64,000 bases of DNA from Fuscibacter oryzae. GTDB taxonomy: Bacteria; Pseudomonadota; Alphaproteobacteria; Rhodobacterales; Rhodobacteraceae. The DNA lies in assembly GCF_016765795.1 (NCBI RefSeq), contig NZ_JAESVP010000004.1, positions 186,001 to 250,000 of the forward strand, in the 5' to 3' direction. The notes beneath the pieces are model-generated. The model had not been told where the DNA came from, did no database searches, and saw only the letters and a program-made list of their open reading frames with translations. A program made the position numbers and the translations under genes. This document shows positions 34,623 to 44,675 of the stretch, piece after piece; position 1 is the stretch's first letter, and every line of letters starts with the position of its first letter.

Positions 34623-37600
34623 ATGATTGCATTTCGTTCGGCCCGGATTTTCGGGGCGTTGGCCGTGGCATTTGTGCTGGGTATGGCCCCCGTGCTGGCC
34701 GATGACCTGATCCCCCAAAAGCGGCTGGCCATTTCGGAAAACACCGATCTGCCCGGCGGCGATCTGGCATCGATCTTCGACACCACGCTGGAGGCTTGCG
34801 AACGTGCCTGCCTGTCGAACAAGGCATGCACCGCATTCACCTTCAACACCCGCAACGGCTCTTGCTTTCCGAAATCCGGTCCGGGAGAGGCCGCGCCCTT
34901 CATTAACGCCTATTCCGGCTTTGTGATCCCCGCCTCCAAAGGGGCCGAGGCACTGGCTACGACCCGCGCGGCAGAGCTGACATTTGTCGGCTCATGGGAA
35001 TATGGATCAATCACCGGGCAGGCCGCCGATCTGGCGAACCAGCATACCACTAACGGCTACTCCGCCGAGGAACACCTTGCCTCCGCCGCAGATGCAGAGG
35101 CGCAGAACGACCTGCGGGGGGCGGCGAATTTCACCGGCGCTGCCGTGAACCTGTCGGACAGCGCGGCGGACTGGCTGGAGTATTCCCGCCGCCTGTATCT
35201 GGCCGCCAATCAGGATCAGGGCAACCAGAACAGCTGGTATGAGAAATCCTATTACGCCGCCGCCAACGCCTATCTGCGGTCGGACGGCAAGCCGCAGCAG
35301 CATTCCATTCTGGTCCAGATGGGGCAGGCGTTGGAGCAGATCGGTCGCGGCCGCGATACGGTTCAAGCTCTGCGCCTTGCCGAAAAGCTGCAACACCGCG
35401 ACGATACCGCCGCCCTCTTGGATGATGCCATGGGCAAATACGGTTTTCGCGTGGTGGATAACGAGGTTCAGGCCGACAGCCTTCGCCCGCGCATCTGCGT
35501 GAACTTCTCGGAAGACCTGATCAAGACCGGCACCGACTATACCACCTATGTGCAACTGCCCGCGCCCGACCTGACGGTTTCCTTCGACGGTTACCGCCAG
35601 CTTTGCGTCGAAGGCCTGACCCATGGCAGCCGCAGCACCGTGACCTTCCGCGAGGGCCTGCCCTCTGCCGATGGCCAGACCTTGGCGAAATCCATCGACA
35701 TCACCGCCTATATCCGCGACCGCAATCCCGGCGTCCGCTTTCCCGGGCGCGGCTATGTCCTGCCCAAGGCGGGCGGAGCCGCCGTTCCGGTCGAAACCGT
35801 CAACACCGAAAAGCTGGATCTGACCGTCTATCGCGTGACCGACCGCAACCTTTTGCGCGCCATCCAGAACGGCTATTTCGGCACTCCGATGTATGATTAT
35901 CAGGAATATGATTTCAGCGAGCAGATCGGCACCGAAGTCTGGACCGGCACGGCCAGCGTCAAGCAGGACGTGAACCATGACGTGACAACCCGCCTGCCGC
36001 TGGATGAGGCGCTGAAGGGTCAGCCCGCAGGCGTCTATGCCTTGCGCGCCGCTGTTCCGGGGGTGGACGAATCCACCATTCCCGCCGGTTGGCAGTGGTT
36101 CGTGGTGTCTGACCTTGGCATCACCACCATGTCCGGCGTCGATGGCCTGCATGTCTTTGTGCGTGGCCTTGGCGATGCCGGGGCCAAGGCGGGCATTCCT
36201 GTGCAACTCCTCAGTCAGGCGAATGAAATCCTTGGCACCGCGACGACCGACGATCAGGGCTATGCCCATTTCGAGGCCGGTCTGACCAAGGGCACCGGCG
36301 CAGCCACCCCCGCGCTGGTCGTCGCCAAAGAGGGCGATCAGGACGTGGCCTTCCTGTCGCTGCAAGACCCAGAGTTCGACCTGTCCGACCGGGGCGTCGA
36401 AGGCCGCGAAGCCGCGCCTCCTGTCGATGTGTTCCTTGCGACCGACCGCGGCGCCTATCGCGCCGGGGAAACCGTCAACGTCACGGCCCTGACCCGCGAT
36501 ACCGAATCCCGCGCGATTGAGGGGCTGCCCCTGACCGCCGTGCTGACCCGCCCCGATGGCGTCGAATATTCCCGCGCGCTGGCGCAGGATGCGGGCGGCG
36601 GTGGCCATGTCTTCGCCCTGCCGGTGGCGGGCAACGCGCCCCGTGGCGTCTGGCGGCTGGATATGTATGCCGACCCCAATGATGCCGCGCTGACCTCGCA
36701 AACCTTCCTTGTCGAAGATTTCCTGCCTGAGCGGATCGACTTTACCCTTGCCCTGCCCGAAACCCCGGTGCGCCTTGGCGAAACCCCCGACCTCAAGGTC
36801 GATGCGCGCTATCTGTTCGGTGCCCCCGGTGCCGATCTGGCTGTGGAGGGCGAGGTGTTCCTGCGCGCGGCCAGCGGCCTCGCCAGCTTCCCCGGCTATG
36901 TCTTCGGCAAATATGATGAGCCCTTCTCGGGCGTGATGACCAGCCTTGACCCCGCCCGCACCGATGAGGCGGGGGCCGTGACGCTGGCCCTGCCGCTGCC
37001 CGTGGTCGAAGACCCCGGCCGCCCGCTGGAAATTCGCGCCACCGTCCGCGTTGCGGAAGGCTCGGGCCGTCCGGTGGAACGTCAGGTCACCAAGGCGCTG
37101 ACCCCCTCGGCCCCGATCATCGGGGTGAAGCCGCTCTTTGACAACGTGGTGCCCGAAGGTGCCGATGCCCGCTTTAGCCTTGTCGCTGTCGGCCCGGACG
37201 AGGCGCCGGTGGCGATGAAGGTGAAATGGTCGCTGTCGCGCATCGACACGAATTACCAATGGTATCAAAGCTATGGCAACTGGAACTGGGAGCCGGTAAC
37301 CACCCGCACCCCGGTGGCCGATGGCACCACTGACCTTGCCTTTGCCGCCAGCGATATTACCGCCAAGGTCGAATGGGGCGAATATGAACTGAAGGTCGAA
37401 CAGATGGGTGGCGGCAGTGCCGCCACCTCCACCACCTTCTGGGCAAGCTGGTATGCCCCGGCGGATGCCACGGCAACGCCCGATACGCTGGAACTGTCGC
37501 TGGACAAACCGGCCTACAAGCCCGGCGATGTGGCGCAGGTGCGTGTGGTGCCGCGTGCGGCAGGCAAGGCGCTGGTGACGGTGCTGTCGAACCGGCTGGT

Positions 37601-40070
37601 GGCGATGAAGGCGGTTGACCTGACGGCGGGGGAAAACCAGATTCCGCTGGATGTGACCGACGATTGGGGCGCTGGCGTCTATGTTACCGTCTCCGCCCTG
37701 CGCCCGATGGATGTGGCCGCCGGTCACAACCCCGCCCGCGCGCTGGGCCTTGCCCATGCGTCGATTGACCCCGGCGACCGCGCGCTGAAAGCGACGGTCG
37801 AGGTCGCGCCAGAGGCTGCCCCGCGTGGCCCGCTGGATGTGGCCGTGAAGGTAGATGGCGTTGCCGCAGGCGATCAGGCCTATGTGACGATTGCGGCGAT
37901 TGATCAGGGCATCCTGAACCTGACCGCCTATACACCGCCCGATCCGCAAGGCTATTACTTCGGTCAGCGCAAGCTGGGTGTGGGCATCCGCGACATCTAT
38001 GGCCGTCTGATCGATGGCCTTAGCGGTGAGACAGGTGAGGTGCGCTCGGGCGGCGACGCGGGCGCGCAGGCCCGCCTGCAATCGCCCCCCCCCACCGAAG
38101 AGCTTGTGGCCTACTTCTCGGGCCCCGTGACCGTGGGTGCCGATGGCTATGCGCGGGCGACCTTTGACCTGCCGTCCTTCAACGGCACGGTAAAGGTGAT
38201 GGCCGTTGCATGGTCCAAGAAAGGCGTGGGGCAGGCCAATGCCGATGTGCTGGTGCGCGACCCGGTGGTCGTGACCGCCAGCCTGCCGCGCTTCCTGCAA
38301 CCGGGCGACCAAAGCCGCGTTCTGCTGGAGATTGTCCATGCCACCGGGTCTTCTGGCCGGATGAGTTTGGATGTTACCTCGGGCGGGCTGACCATCGGTC
38401 AGGTGCCCTCGGGTTTTGATCTGGCCGACAAGGGCAAGGCCACCTTCTCGGTGCCGGTTACGGCGCGCGATGTGGGCAACCAGACCATCGACGTGCGCCT
38501 GACCACGCCAGACGGCAAGGTTCTGGCCAAAACGCTGACCGTGCCGGTGCAGGTCAATGACCCCCCCACCGTTCATGTCAGCCGCTTCAAACTGGCCAAG
38601 GGCAAAGAGTTCACCTTTGACCAGAACGCCTTTGCCGGCCTGCTGCCGGGGTCCGCCAAGGCCACCATGGCCGTCGGCCCCATCGCCCGCCTGAACGCCC
38701 CCGGCATTCTGGCCGCCCTTGACCGTTACCCCTATGGCTGCACCGAGCAGATTACGTCCAAAGCCCTGCCGCTCCTCTACTTCGATCAGGTGGCTCTGGC
38801 GCTGGATCTGCCCCATGCCGACAACCTGCAACAGCGGATCAATGAATCGATCACCGCAGTTCTGACCAACCAGTCGGCAGCGGGCGGTTTCGGCCTTTGG
38901 GGGCCGTCGGATGGCGATATGTGGCTGGATGCCTTCGTGACCGACTTCCTGTCACGCGCCAAGGCCCGTGGCTTTGCCGTGCCAGACCGCGCCCTGCGCA
39001 CCGCGCTGGATAACCTGCGCAACAAGACCAACTACTACGCCGATTTCGACAAGGGCGGTGAGGATCTGGCCTATGCGCTGATGGTGCTGGCCCGTGAAGG
39101 GGCGGCAGCAGTGGGCGATCTGCGCTATTACGCCGATGTGAAGGGCGACGCCTTCGCCACCCCGCTGGCGCAGGCCCAACTGGGCGCGGCCCTTGCCAGC
39201 TATGGCGACCAGCAGCGCGCCGACGCCATGTTCCGTCGTGCCGGGGCGACCCTCAATGCACTGAAAGGCCCGGATACCGAGCAAATCTGGCGCGCCGACT
39301 ATGGCACCGACTTCCGCGATGCCGCGGGGGTGCTGGCTCTGGCGGCAGAAAGCGGGTCGAACGCGGTGGATCGGGATGCGCTGACCGCCCGCATCGCCCG
39401 CGACACGGCACTTTCGACGCAAGAGGCAACGTGGTCGCTGCTGGCCGCCAATGCGTTGATCGACCGCAAGGGGGCAGAGGGCATCACGCTGAACGGTGCG
39501 CCCGCCGATGGCCCCTTGGTCAAGGTGTTGGACGCCAATTCCACCGATCCGGTGGTGGTCAAGAACGGCAGCGATGCCGATACCGTGCTGACCGTCACCA
39601 CCTATGGCGTGCCGACCGACCCGGAACCTGCGGGCGGCACCGGCTATGGCATCACCCGCACCTACTATACCTTGGACGGTCAGCCCGCTGACATGGCCAA
39701 GGTCAAGGTCGGTGACCGTCTGGCTGTGGTGCTTGAGGTGACGCCCTATGGCCGGGGAGAGGCACGGCTGATGGTCAACGACCCGCTGCCCGCAGGGTTG
39801 GAGATTGACAACCCCAACCTGCTCGCAGGCGGCGATGTCGGCAACCTTGACTGGCTGTCGGCAGAAACCGAGGTGGCCCATTCCGAGTTCCGCCAGGACC
39901 GCTTCCTGACCGCGATCGACCGGATGGACAATGCGACCTTCCAGCTTGCTTATATCGTCCGCGCCATCTCACCCGGCACCTACCACCACCCGGCGGCCTC
40001 GGTCGAGGATATGTACCGCCCCGACCTGACCGGGCGCAGCGAAACGGGCAGCCTGACCATTGGTGAGTGA
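34623..40070 (+). CDS. Alpha-2-macroglobulin family protein (bacterial, thioester type)
   Basis: This 1815-residue periplasmic protease trap has a signal peptide (about 1-27) and then a Cys-rich PAN/apple-like domain (CERACLSNKACTAF, about 59-90). Macroglobulin domains and the bait region follow. The thioester motif GCTEQ is intact at Cys1373, so the protein should attach covalently to attacking proteases. The ATG at 34623 is 7 bases after GGAGG. It overlaps pbpC, as in the classic yfhM-pbpC pair, where the trap and the glycan synthase are thought to defend and repair a breached envelope. The PAN domain is an extra compared with the E. coli protein. Confidence 0.95.
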   Translation: MIAFRSARIFGALAVAFVLGMAPVLADDLIPQKRLAISENTDLPGGDLASIFDTTLEACERACLSNKACTAFTFNTRNGSCFPKSGPGEAAPFINAYSGFVIPASKGAEALATTRAAELTFVGSWEYGSITGQAADLANQHTTNGYSAEEHLASAADAEAQNDLRGAANFTGAAVNLSDSAADWLEYSRRLYLAANQDQGNQNSWYEKSYYAAANAYLRSDGKPQQHSILVQMGQALEQIGRGRDTVQALRLAEKLQHRDDTAALLDDAMGKYGFRVVDNEVQADSLRPRICVNFSEDLIKTGTDYTTYVQLPAPDLTVSFDGYRQLCVEGLTHGSRSTVTFREGLPSADGQTLAKSIDITAYIRDRNPGVRFPGRGYVLPKAGGAAVPVETVNTEKLDLTVYRVTDRNLLRAIQNGYFGTPMYDYQEYDFSEQIGTEVWTGTASVKQDVNHDVTTRLPLDEALKGQPAGVYALRAAVPGVDESTIPAGWQWFVVSDLGITTMSGVDGLHVFVRGLGDAGAKAGIPVQLLSQANEILGTATTDDQGYAHFEAGLTKGTGAATPALVVAKEGDQDVAFLSLQDPEFDLSDRGVEGREAAPPVDVFLATDRGAYRAGETVNVTALTRDTESRAIEGLPLTAVLTRPDGVEYSRALAQDAGGGGHVFALPVAGNAPRGVWRLDMYADPNDAALTSQTFLVEDFLPERIDFTLALPETPVRLGETPDLKVDARYLFGAPGADLAVEGEVFLRAASGLASFPGYVFGKYDEPFSGVMTSLDPARTDEAGAVTLALPLPVVEDPGRPLEIRATVRVAEGSGRPVERQVTKALTPSAPIIGVKPLFDNVVPEGADARFSLVAVGPDEAPVAMKVKWSLSRIDTNYQWYQSYGNWNWEPVTTRTPVADGTTDLAFAASDITAKVEWGEYELKVEQMGGGSAATSTTFWASWYAPADATATPDTLELSLDKPAYKPGDVAQVRVVPRAAGKALVTVLSNRLVAMKAVDLTAGENQIPLDVTDDWGAGVYVTVSALRPMDVAAGHNPARALGLAHASIDPGDRALKATVEVAPEAAPRGPLDVAVKVDGVAAGDQAYVTIAAIDQGILNLTAYTPPDPQGYYFGQRKLGVGIRDIYGRLIDGLSGETGEVRSGGDAGAQARLQSPPPTEELVAYFSGPVTVGADGYARATFDLPSFNGTVKVMAVAWSKKGVGQANADVLVRDPVVVTASLPRFLQPGDQSRVLLEIVHATGSSGRMSLDVTSGGLTIGQVPSGFDLADKGKATFSVPVTARDVGNQTIDVRLTTPDGKVLAKTLTVPVQVNDPPTVHVSRFKLAKGKEFTFDQNAFAGLLPGSAKATMAVGPIARLNAPGILAALDRYPYGCTEQITSKALPLLYFDQVALALDLPHADNLQQRINESITAVLTNQSAAGGFGLWGPSDGDMWLDAFVTDFLSRAKARGFAVPDRALRTALDNLRNKTNYYADFDKGGEDLAYALMVLAREGAAAVGDLRYYADVKGDAFATPLAQAQLGAALASYGDQQRADAMFRRAGATLNALKGPDTEQIWRADYGTDFRDAAGVLALAAESGSNAVDRDALTARIARDTALSTQEATWSLLAANALIDRKGAEGITLNGAPADGPLVKVLDANSTDPVVVKNGSDADTVLTVTTYGVPTDPEPAGGTGYGITRTYYTLDGQPADMAKVKVGDRLAVVLEVTPYGRGEARLMVNDPLPAGLEIDNPNLLAGGDVGNLDWLSAETEVAHSEFRQDRFLTAIDRMDNATFQLAYIVRAISPGTYHHPAASVEDMYRPDLTGRSETGSLTIGE

Positions 40071-42106
40071 TGGGCCGATGGCTTCTGGCACTGGCGGCGG
40101 GCCTTTGGCTTGCCGCCCTTGGCCGTGACGGGTTTGACGCTTGGGTCGATGCCACCGAGCTGCCGCCCTTGGTCGTGCAAACCTCGGTTCAGGTGCAGGA
40201 CAGGAATGGTGAATTGCTGCGGGCCTATACCGTGGCCGATGGCCGCTGGCGCATGGCGGTTGATCTGGGGCAGGTCGATCCGGCCTTCATCGCCGCCCTC
40301 TTGGATTATGAGGATCGCCGTTTTTACACCCACGGCGGGGTAGATCCGCGCGCCGTGCTGCGTGCGGTGGGGCAGGCGGTCCGATATGGCCATGTTGTCT
40401 CGGGCGGCTCGACCCTGACGATGCAGGTCGCGCGGCTGCTGGAAGATTCCGGCACCGGTAAGGCCAGTGGCAAGCTGCGGCAGATGCGGGTCGCCTGGGC
40501 CTTGGAGCGGCGGCTGACCAAGGATCAGATCCTGACGCTTTACCTGCACCTCGCCCCTTATGGCGGCAATCTCGAGGGGCTGCGTGCCGCCTCTATCGCC
40601 TATTTCGGCAAGGAGCCGCGCCGCCTGACGCCCGCGCAGATCGCCCTGCTGGTGGCCATTCCGCAATCGCCCGAGGGCCGCCGCCCCGACCGTTCGGTCG
40701 AACGCGCCACCAATGCCCGCGACCGGGTTCTGGCCCGGCTGCAACGCGACGGGCTGATTGACGCTGATCAGGCTCGCGCCGCGAGCACCGAGCCCGTCCC
40801 CGCCGCCCGCCGCCCCTTTCCCGCCCTTGCCCCGCATCTGTCCGACCGCGCCCGCGCCGCCGACCCCACCGCGAAAACCCTGCGCCTGACCATCGACAAA
40901 CCCTTGCAGGTAGCGCTGGAGAAACTCGCCGCCGAAACCGTGGCCGGGCAGGGTGAGCGGATGCAGGTGGCGATTGTGGTGGCCGATCATGCCAGCGGCG
41001 AAATCCTTGCCTCGGTCGGTTCCGCCGCGTTCAAGGCCGATCAGCGGGCGGGGTTCGTCGATATGACCCAAGCCCTGCGCAGCCCCGGCTCTACCCTGAA
41101 ACCGCTGATCTATGGTCTGGCGTTTGATGATGGCCTTGCCCACCCCGAGACGATGATCGAGGATCAGCCGACTAATTTCAACGGCTACCGCCCCCAGAAC
41201 TTCGACCGCCAGTATCGCGGCACCATCCGCGTGCGCGAGGCGTTGCAGATGTCGCTGAACATCCCCGTGGTCTCGCTGACCGAGGCGATGGGGCCTGCCC
41301 GCCTGCTCAATGCGCTGGACAAGGCCGGGGTTGGCTATCGCCTGCCGATGGGTCAGCCGGGGCTGGCGATTGCCTTGGGCGGCATCGGTGTGACCTTGCA
41401 GGATATGGTGCAGCTTTACGCCGCCCTTGCGCGCGGCGGGGTGGCGCTGCCCTTGCGCTGGCAGATGGACGGGCAGGGGGAAGAGGGCCAGCGCCTGATC
41501 GGCCCGGTCGCCGCCTGGTATGTCGGCGATATTCTGGCGGGCCTTGCACCACCGCCGGGATCGCCCGCGAACCGGCTGGCCTATAAGACCGGCACCTCCT
41601 ATGGCAACCGCGATGCCTGGGCCATCGGCTTTGACGGGCGGCATGTGGCAGGCGTGTGGATGGGCCGCCCCGATGGCACGCCGGTGCCGGGGGCCTTTGG
41701 TGCCGATCTGGCAGCGCCGGTGTTGTTTCAGGCCTTCGCGCGACTGAAACCGAAACTTGATCCGCAGCCGCCGGCGCCGCCATCGGCGCTGATGCTGGCC
41801 AATGCGCAACTGCCCGCGCCGCTGCGCACGTTCCGCAATCGCCACGCGGCGTTTCAGGCGGCGGAAGATGCGCCCGCCGTCTCGTTCCCGCCAGACGGGG
41901 CCGAGGTGGAACTCCTGCCCGACGGGTTGATGGTCCGCGTCACCGGGGGCCACGCGCCCTATACCTGGCTTGCCAATGGCGTGCCGGTGGCCCTGTCACT
42001 GGCGGCGCGCGAGGCGATGCTGACCGGGCTGGGGCGTGGTTTCGTCACCTTGTCGGTGATCGACGCGCAGGGGCTGTCTGCAAGGGCAACGGTGCGCCTG
42101 CGGTAA
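40070..42106 (+). CDS. pbpC: Penicillin-binding protein 1C
   Basis: PbpC is a bifunctional peptidoglycan synthase. The 678-residue protein has an N-terminal membrane anchor (about 3-17), a GT51 glycosyltransferase domain with EDRRFYTHGGVDPRA and GGSTLTMQVARLLE, a transpeptidase domain with SPGSTLKPLIYG (SxxK Ser near 343) and KTGTSYGNRDAW (KTG near 505), and the PbpC-specific C-terminal beta domain (about 590-678, SFPPDGAEVEL). The ATG at 40070 overlaps the macroglobulin stop; a GTG one codon earlier is possible. The partnership with the upstream macroglobulin is well known as an operon. Confidence 0.96.
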   Translation: MGRWLLALAAGLWLAALGRDGFDAWVDATELPPLVVQTSVQVQDRNGELLRAYTVADGRWRMAVDLGQVDPAFIAALLDYEDRRFYTHGGVDPRAVLRAVGQAVRYGHVVSGGSTLTMQVARLLEDSGTGKASGKLRQMRVAWALERRLTKDQILTLYLHLAPYGGNLEGLRAASIAYFGKEPRRLTPAQIALLVAIPQSPEGRRPDRSVERATNARDRVLARLQRDGLIDADQARAASTEPVPAARRPFPALAPHLSDRARAADPTAKTLRLTIDKPLQVALEKLAAETVAGQGERMQVAIVVADHASGEILASVGSAAFKADQRAGFVDMTQALRSPGSTLKPLIYGLAFDDGLAHPETMIEDQPTNFNGYRPQNFDRQYRGTIRVREALQMSLNIPVVSLTEAMGPARLLNALDKAGVGYRLPMGQPGLAIALGGIGVTLQDMVQLYAALARGGVALPLRWQMDGQGEEGQRLIGPVAAWYVGDILAGLAPPPGSPANRLAYKTGTSYGNRDAWAIGFDGRHVAGVWMGRPDGTPVPGAFGADLAAPVLFQAFARLKPKLDPQPPAPPSALMLANAQLPAPLRTFRNRHAAFQAAEDAPAVSFPPDGAEVELLPDGLMVRVTGGHAPYTWLANGVPVALSLAAREAMLTGLGRGFVTLSVIDAQGLSARATVRLR

Positions 42107-42170
42107 GCGCCGGGGGGTGTCTGCCCCCCACGGCCTTCGGCCTCCCCTCGAGGATATTTTTGCCAATGTG
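42107..42170 (+). repeat. Rhodobacterales-type intergenic element with hairpins and T-run
   Basis: Right after the pbpC stop come GGGGGG-TGTCTG-CCCCCC (42112-42129), GGCC-TTC-GGCC (42132-42142) and the palindrome CCTCGAGG followed by ATATTTTTG (42146-42162). The phrase CTCGAGGATATTTTTG followed by an AATGGAG-like tail recurs, from memory, as an extragenic element in Rhodobacteraceae genomes. Here it can also act as the pbpC terminator. Only one copy was noticed in this window. Confidence 0.5.
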
Positions 42171-42254
42171 AATGGAGAAGGCGGAGCGTGACGCTCCTCT
42201 CCCCCTAAATGTGCCAGTGTGGACGGCTGACAGAAAGGTAGCACGCCGAATAGT

Positions 42255-43430
42255 TCACAGCCGTTCAATCGCCAGGGCAATCCCCTGACCGCCGCCGATG
42301 CACATGGTGATCAGTGCCGTTTTCCCCCCGGTTCGCTCCAATTCATAAAGCGCCTTGGTCAGGATGATTGCCCCCGTCGCCCCGACGGGATGCCCCAGCG
42401 CGATGGCCCCGCCATTGGGGTTCACCTTTGCCGGGTCCAGATCCAGCGCGCGGGTCACGGCAAGGGCCTGAGCGGCGAAAGCCTCGTTAGATTCGACCAG
42501 ATCAAAGTCGACAGGCTTCATCCCCAGTTTGGCCGCCAACTGTCGGCTGGCCGGAATTGGCCCGATGCCCATCACCTTGGGGTCCACCCCCGCGACCGCA
42601 TAGCCCATGATCCGGGCGCGCGGTTTCAGCCCCGCCTTTTCCGCCGCACTTGCCCGCGCCAGCACCAGCGCCCCGGCTCCGTCATTCAGGCCAGAGGCAT
42701 TGCCCGCTGTCACCGTTCCTTCCTTCTGGAACGCGGGCCGCAGCCCACCAAGGGTTTCCAGAGTGGTGGGCTTGGGGTGTTCATCAACCGCAAAGACGGT
42801 GGGGCCTTTGCGGCTGGCAATCTCGATCGGGGCGATCTGGTCGGCGAACAGGCCAGCCGCGATGGCGCGGGCGGCGCGGGCCTGGCTTTCCACCGCAAAA
42901 GCATCCTGATCGGCCCGGCTGATCCCGGCTTCGGCGGCGACATTCTCGGCCGTGATGCCCATATGGCCGGTGCCGAAGGGGCAGGTCAGCGCGCCTGTCA
43001 TCATGTCGATCATCTTGGTGTCGCCCATCTTCTGGCCCCACCGCGCGGCTTGCACCGCATAGGGAGAGCGGCTCATGCATTCCGCTCCGCCCGCCAGCGC
43101 GAAATCGGCATCGCCCAGCATCAGGGATTGCGCCGCCGAAATCACCGCCTGCACCCCCGACCCACACAGCCGGTTCACGTTCATCGCCGGGGTTTCCTGC
43201 GGCACCCCCGCCCCGATGGCCGCAACCCGCGACAGATACATGTCGCGCGGCTCGGTGTTGATGACATGGCCGAAGACGACCGTTCCGATCTGGTCGGGCG
43301 CAATCCCGGCGCGCCCGATTGCGGCCTTGGCTACATGGGTCGCCAACTGGTGCGGCGCAAAACCGGTCAATGATCCGCCAAAGCTGCCAATGGCGGTGCG
43401 GGCTGCGGAAAGGATCACGATATCGGTCAT
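42255..43430 (-). CDS. Acetyl-CoA C-acyltransferase (thiolase II, PhaA/BktB-like)
   Basis: The 391-residue biosynthetic-type thiolase joins two acetyl-CoA to acetoacetyl-CoA or cleaves beta-ketoacyl-CoA. Catalytic residues are complete: Cys89 in NVNRLCGSG, His347 in ALGHPVG and Cys377 in MCIGGGQG. Length and motifs fit PhaA or BktB, and I cannot tell chain-length preference from sequence. The ATG at 43430 was chosen by family length; the long N-terminal extension of the open frame overlaps the MFS gene and is spurious. The gene stands alone, with no phaB next to it, so PHB synthesis versus beta-oxidation or ethylmalonyl-CoA pathway input remains open. Confidence 0.94.
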   Translation of the reverse strand: MTDIVILSAARTAIGSFGGSLTGFAPHQLATHVAKAAIGRAGIAPDQIGTVVFGHVINTEPRDMYLSRVAAIGAGVPQETPAMNVNRLCGSGVQAVISAAQSLMLGDADFALAGGAECMSRSPYAVQAARWGQKMGDTKMIDMMTGALTCPFGTGHMGITAENVAAEAGISRADQDAFAVESQARAARAIAAGLFADQIAPIEIASRKGPTVFAVDEHPKPTTLETLGGLRPAFQKEGTVTAGNASGLNDGAGALVLARASAAEKAGLKPRARIMGYAVAGVDPKVMGIGPIPASRQLAAKLGMKPVDFDLVESNEAFAAQALAVTRALDLDPAKVNPNGGAIALGHPVGATGAIILTKALYELERTGGKTALITMCIGGGQGIALAIERL

Positions 43431-43571
43431 GCTGGGCCCCTTTTGTTGATCACGTCTTGATGGCGGATTGTGACATGCCTTCACATCTTGCGCAGCATGA
43501 CGTTGCGTCGTCACCGGGCCAATTGACATTCCCCCATCGCCGGGATTTTTGGCGCGGCGATCAGGAGAATG

Positions 43572-44675
43572 ATGATGCAAGACATAACCGCAACGCGCCG
43601 GGCGCTGCTGGTATCGGGGTTGGCGACCTTTGTCTTGCTGGGGGTTGCCCAGGCGATCATCGGGCCTGCCTTGCCGGTGTATCAGCAGATGTTCGGCCTG
43701 ACGACCGGCGGGGCTGGCTGGCTGGTTTCGGGCTTCTGGATCGGCTGCTTTCTGGGCGTGATCGGCATTTATCTGGGGGCAGGGCGGATTGGCCCGCGCC
43801 CTGGTCTGGCAGGATCGGCTGCCGGGGCGCTGATCATGGGATTGTCTCCCTGGTGGCCAGCGGTGATTCTGGGGGGCGTGGTGTTCGGTGCGGGCTATGG
43901 CAGCCTGTCCGCCGTCTTCAATCCGCGCATCCTGTCGGCCTATGGGGCGCGGGGGCCGTCGATGATGGGCCTCTTGAACGCGATTTTTTCGCTGGGGGCG
44001 ATTGCGGCACCGCTGGTGTTTCTGGCGCTGGGGGGCAGCCCGCGCGACACGCTGCTGGTGACGGCGCTGTTCGCGGCGCTGATCTGGCTGGGGTCTGGCG
44101 GGGTTTCGCGCGGCGGCGCCGGAGCCAATCAGGCGCAGACCGGGTTTCGCCTGCATTGGCCGATTCTGGCTTTCGGGGTTCTGGCCATCGGGGTCGAGGC
44201 GTCGCTGGTCAGCCTTGGACCAACCGCACTGATCCGTGCAGGGCTTGAGGAGACGCAGGCGGCGCGGCTCTTCTCGCTGTTCTATGTGGCCTATCTACTG
44301 GCGCGTACCTCTTTGATCTTTGTGGCCAGCCGCATTCCGGCATTTACCATCTTTTCCGGGGCCGTTGCCGTGACGCTGGCTTGTGCGCTGGGCGCGATAT
44401 TCATCAGCCCGGTCTGGTTTTTCCCGCCGCTTGGCATCAGCGCCAGCTTGTTCTTTCAGGGCTTTTTCGTCACCGGCATCCGCAAGATGGGCACGGATGC
44501 CCGCGTACCTTCGGTGATCATCGCCTCGGGTCTGCTGGGGGCGATCGTGCTGCCCCTGATCTGCGCGCGGCTGATGGACGGGTTGGGCGACCGGGGGTTC
44601 TTCTGGCTTATTCTGGCGGCGTCGGTGGCCATGTTGGCCGCCGCCGTACCGATGCACCGCCAGATGGTGCGCTAG
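43572..44675 (+). CDS. MFS transporter
   Basis: The roughly 367-residue protein has about 12 hydrophobic segments with the usual six-plus-six arrangement and short charged loops, including GAGRIGPRPGLAGSAAGAL after helix 2, in the place of MFS motif A. It resembles sugar/fucose-permease-like or drug-exporter MFS proteins only in a general way, and the substrate is unknown. Three ATG codons follow each other at 43569, 43572 and 43575 after AGGAG; the second or third has the better spacing. Its stop shares a CTAG with the convergent phosphoesterase gene. Confidence 0.85.
   Translation: MMQDITATRRALLVSGLATFVLLGVAQAIIGPALPVYQQMFGLTTGGAGWLVSGFWIGCFLGVIGIYLGAGRIGPRPGLAGSAAGALIMGLSPWWPAVILGGVVFGAGYGSLSAVFNPRILSAYGARGPSMMGLLNAIFSLGAIAAPLVFLALGGSPRDTLLVTALFAALIWLGSGGVSRGGAGANQAQTGFRLHWPILAFGVLAIGVEASLVSLGPTALIRAGLEETQAARLFSLFYVAYLLARTSLIFVASRIPAFTIFSGAVAVTLACALGAIFISPVWFFPPLGISASLFFQGFFVTGIRKMGTDARVPSVIIASGLLGAIVLPLICARLMDGLGDRGFFWLILAASVAMLAAAVPMHRQMVR

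Noticed and set aside
35007-38831. 1274-codon minus-strand frame inside the macroglobulin gene
   Set aside because: It is antisense to a well-supported protein with signal peptide, domains and thioester motif; no ribosome site or motif supports it.
39980-41953. 657-codon minus-strand frame opposite pbpC
   Set aside because: Shadow frame with His/Gly/Gln-rich composition; pbpC has all catalytic motifs.
42255-44156. N-terminal extension of the thiolase to 633 residues
   Set aside because: The first 242 residues are Gln/Arg-rich, overlap the MFS gene and lack similarity; the family start is at 43430.
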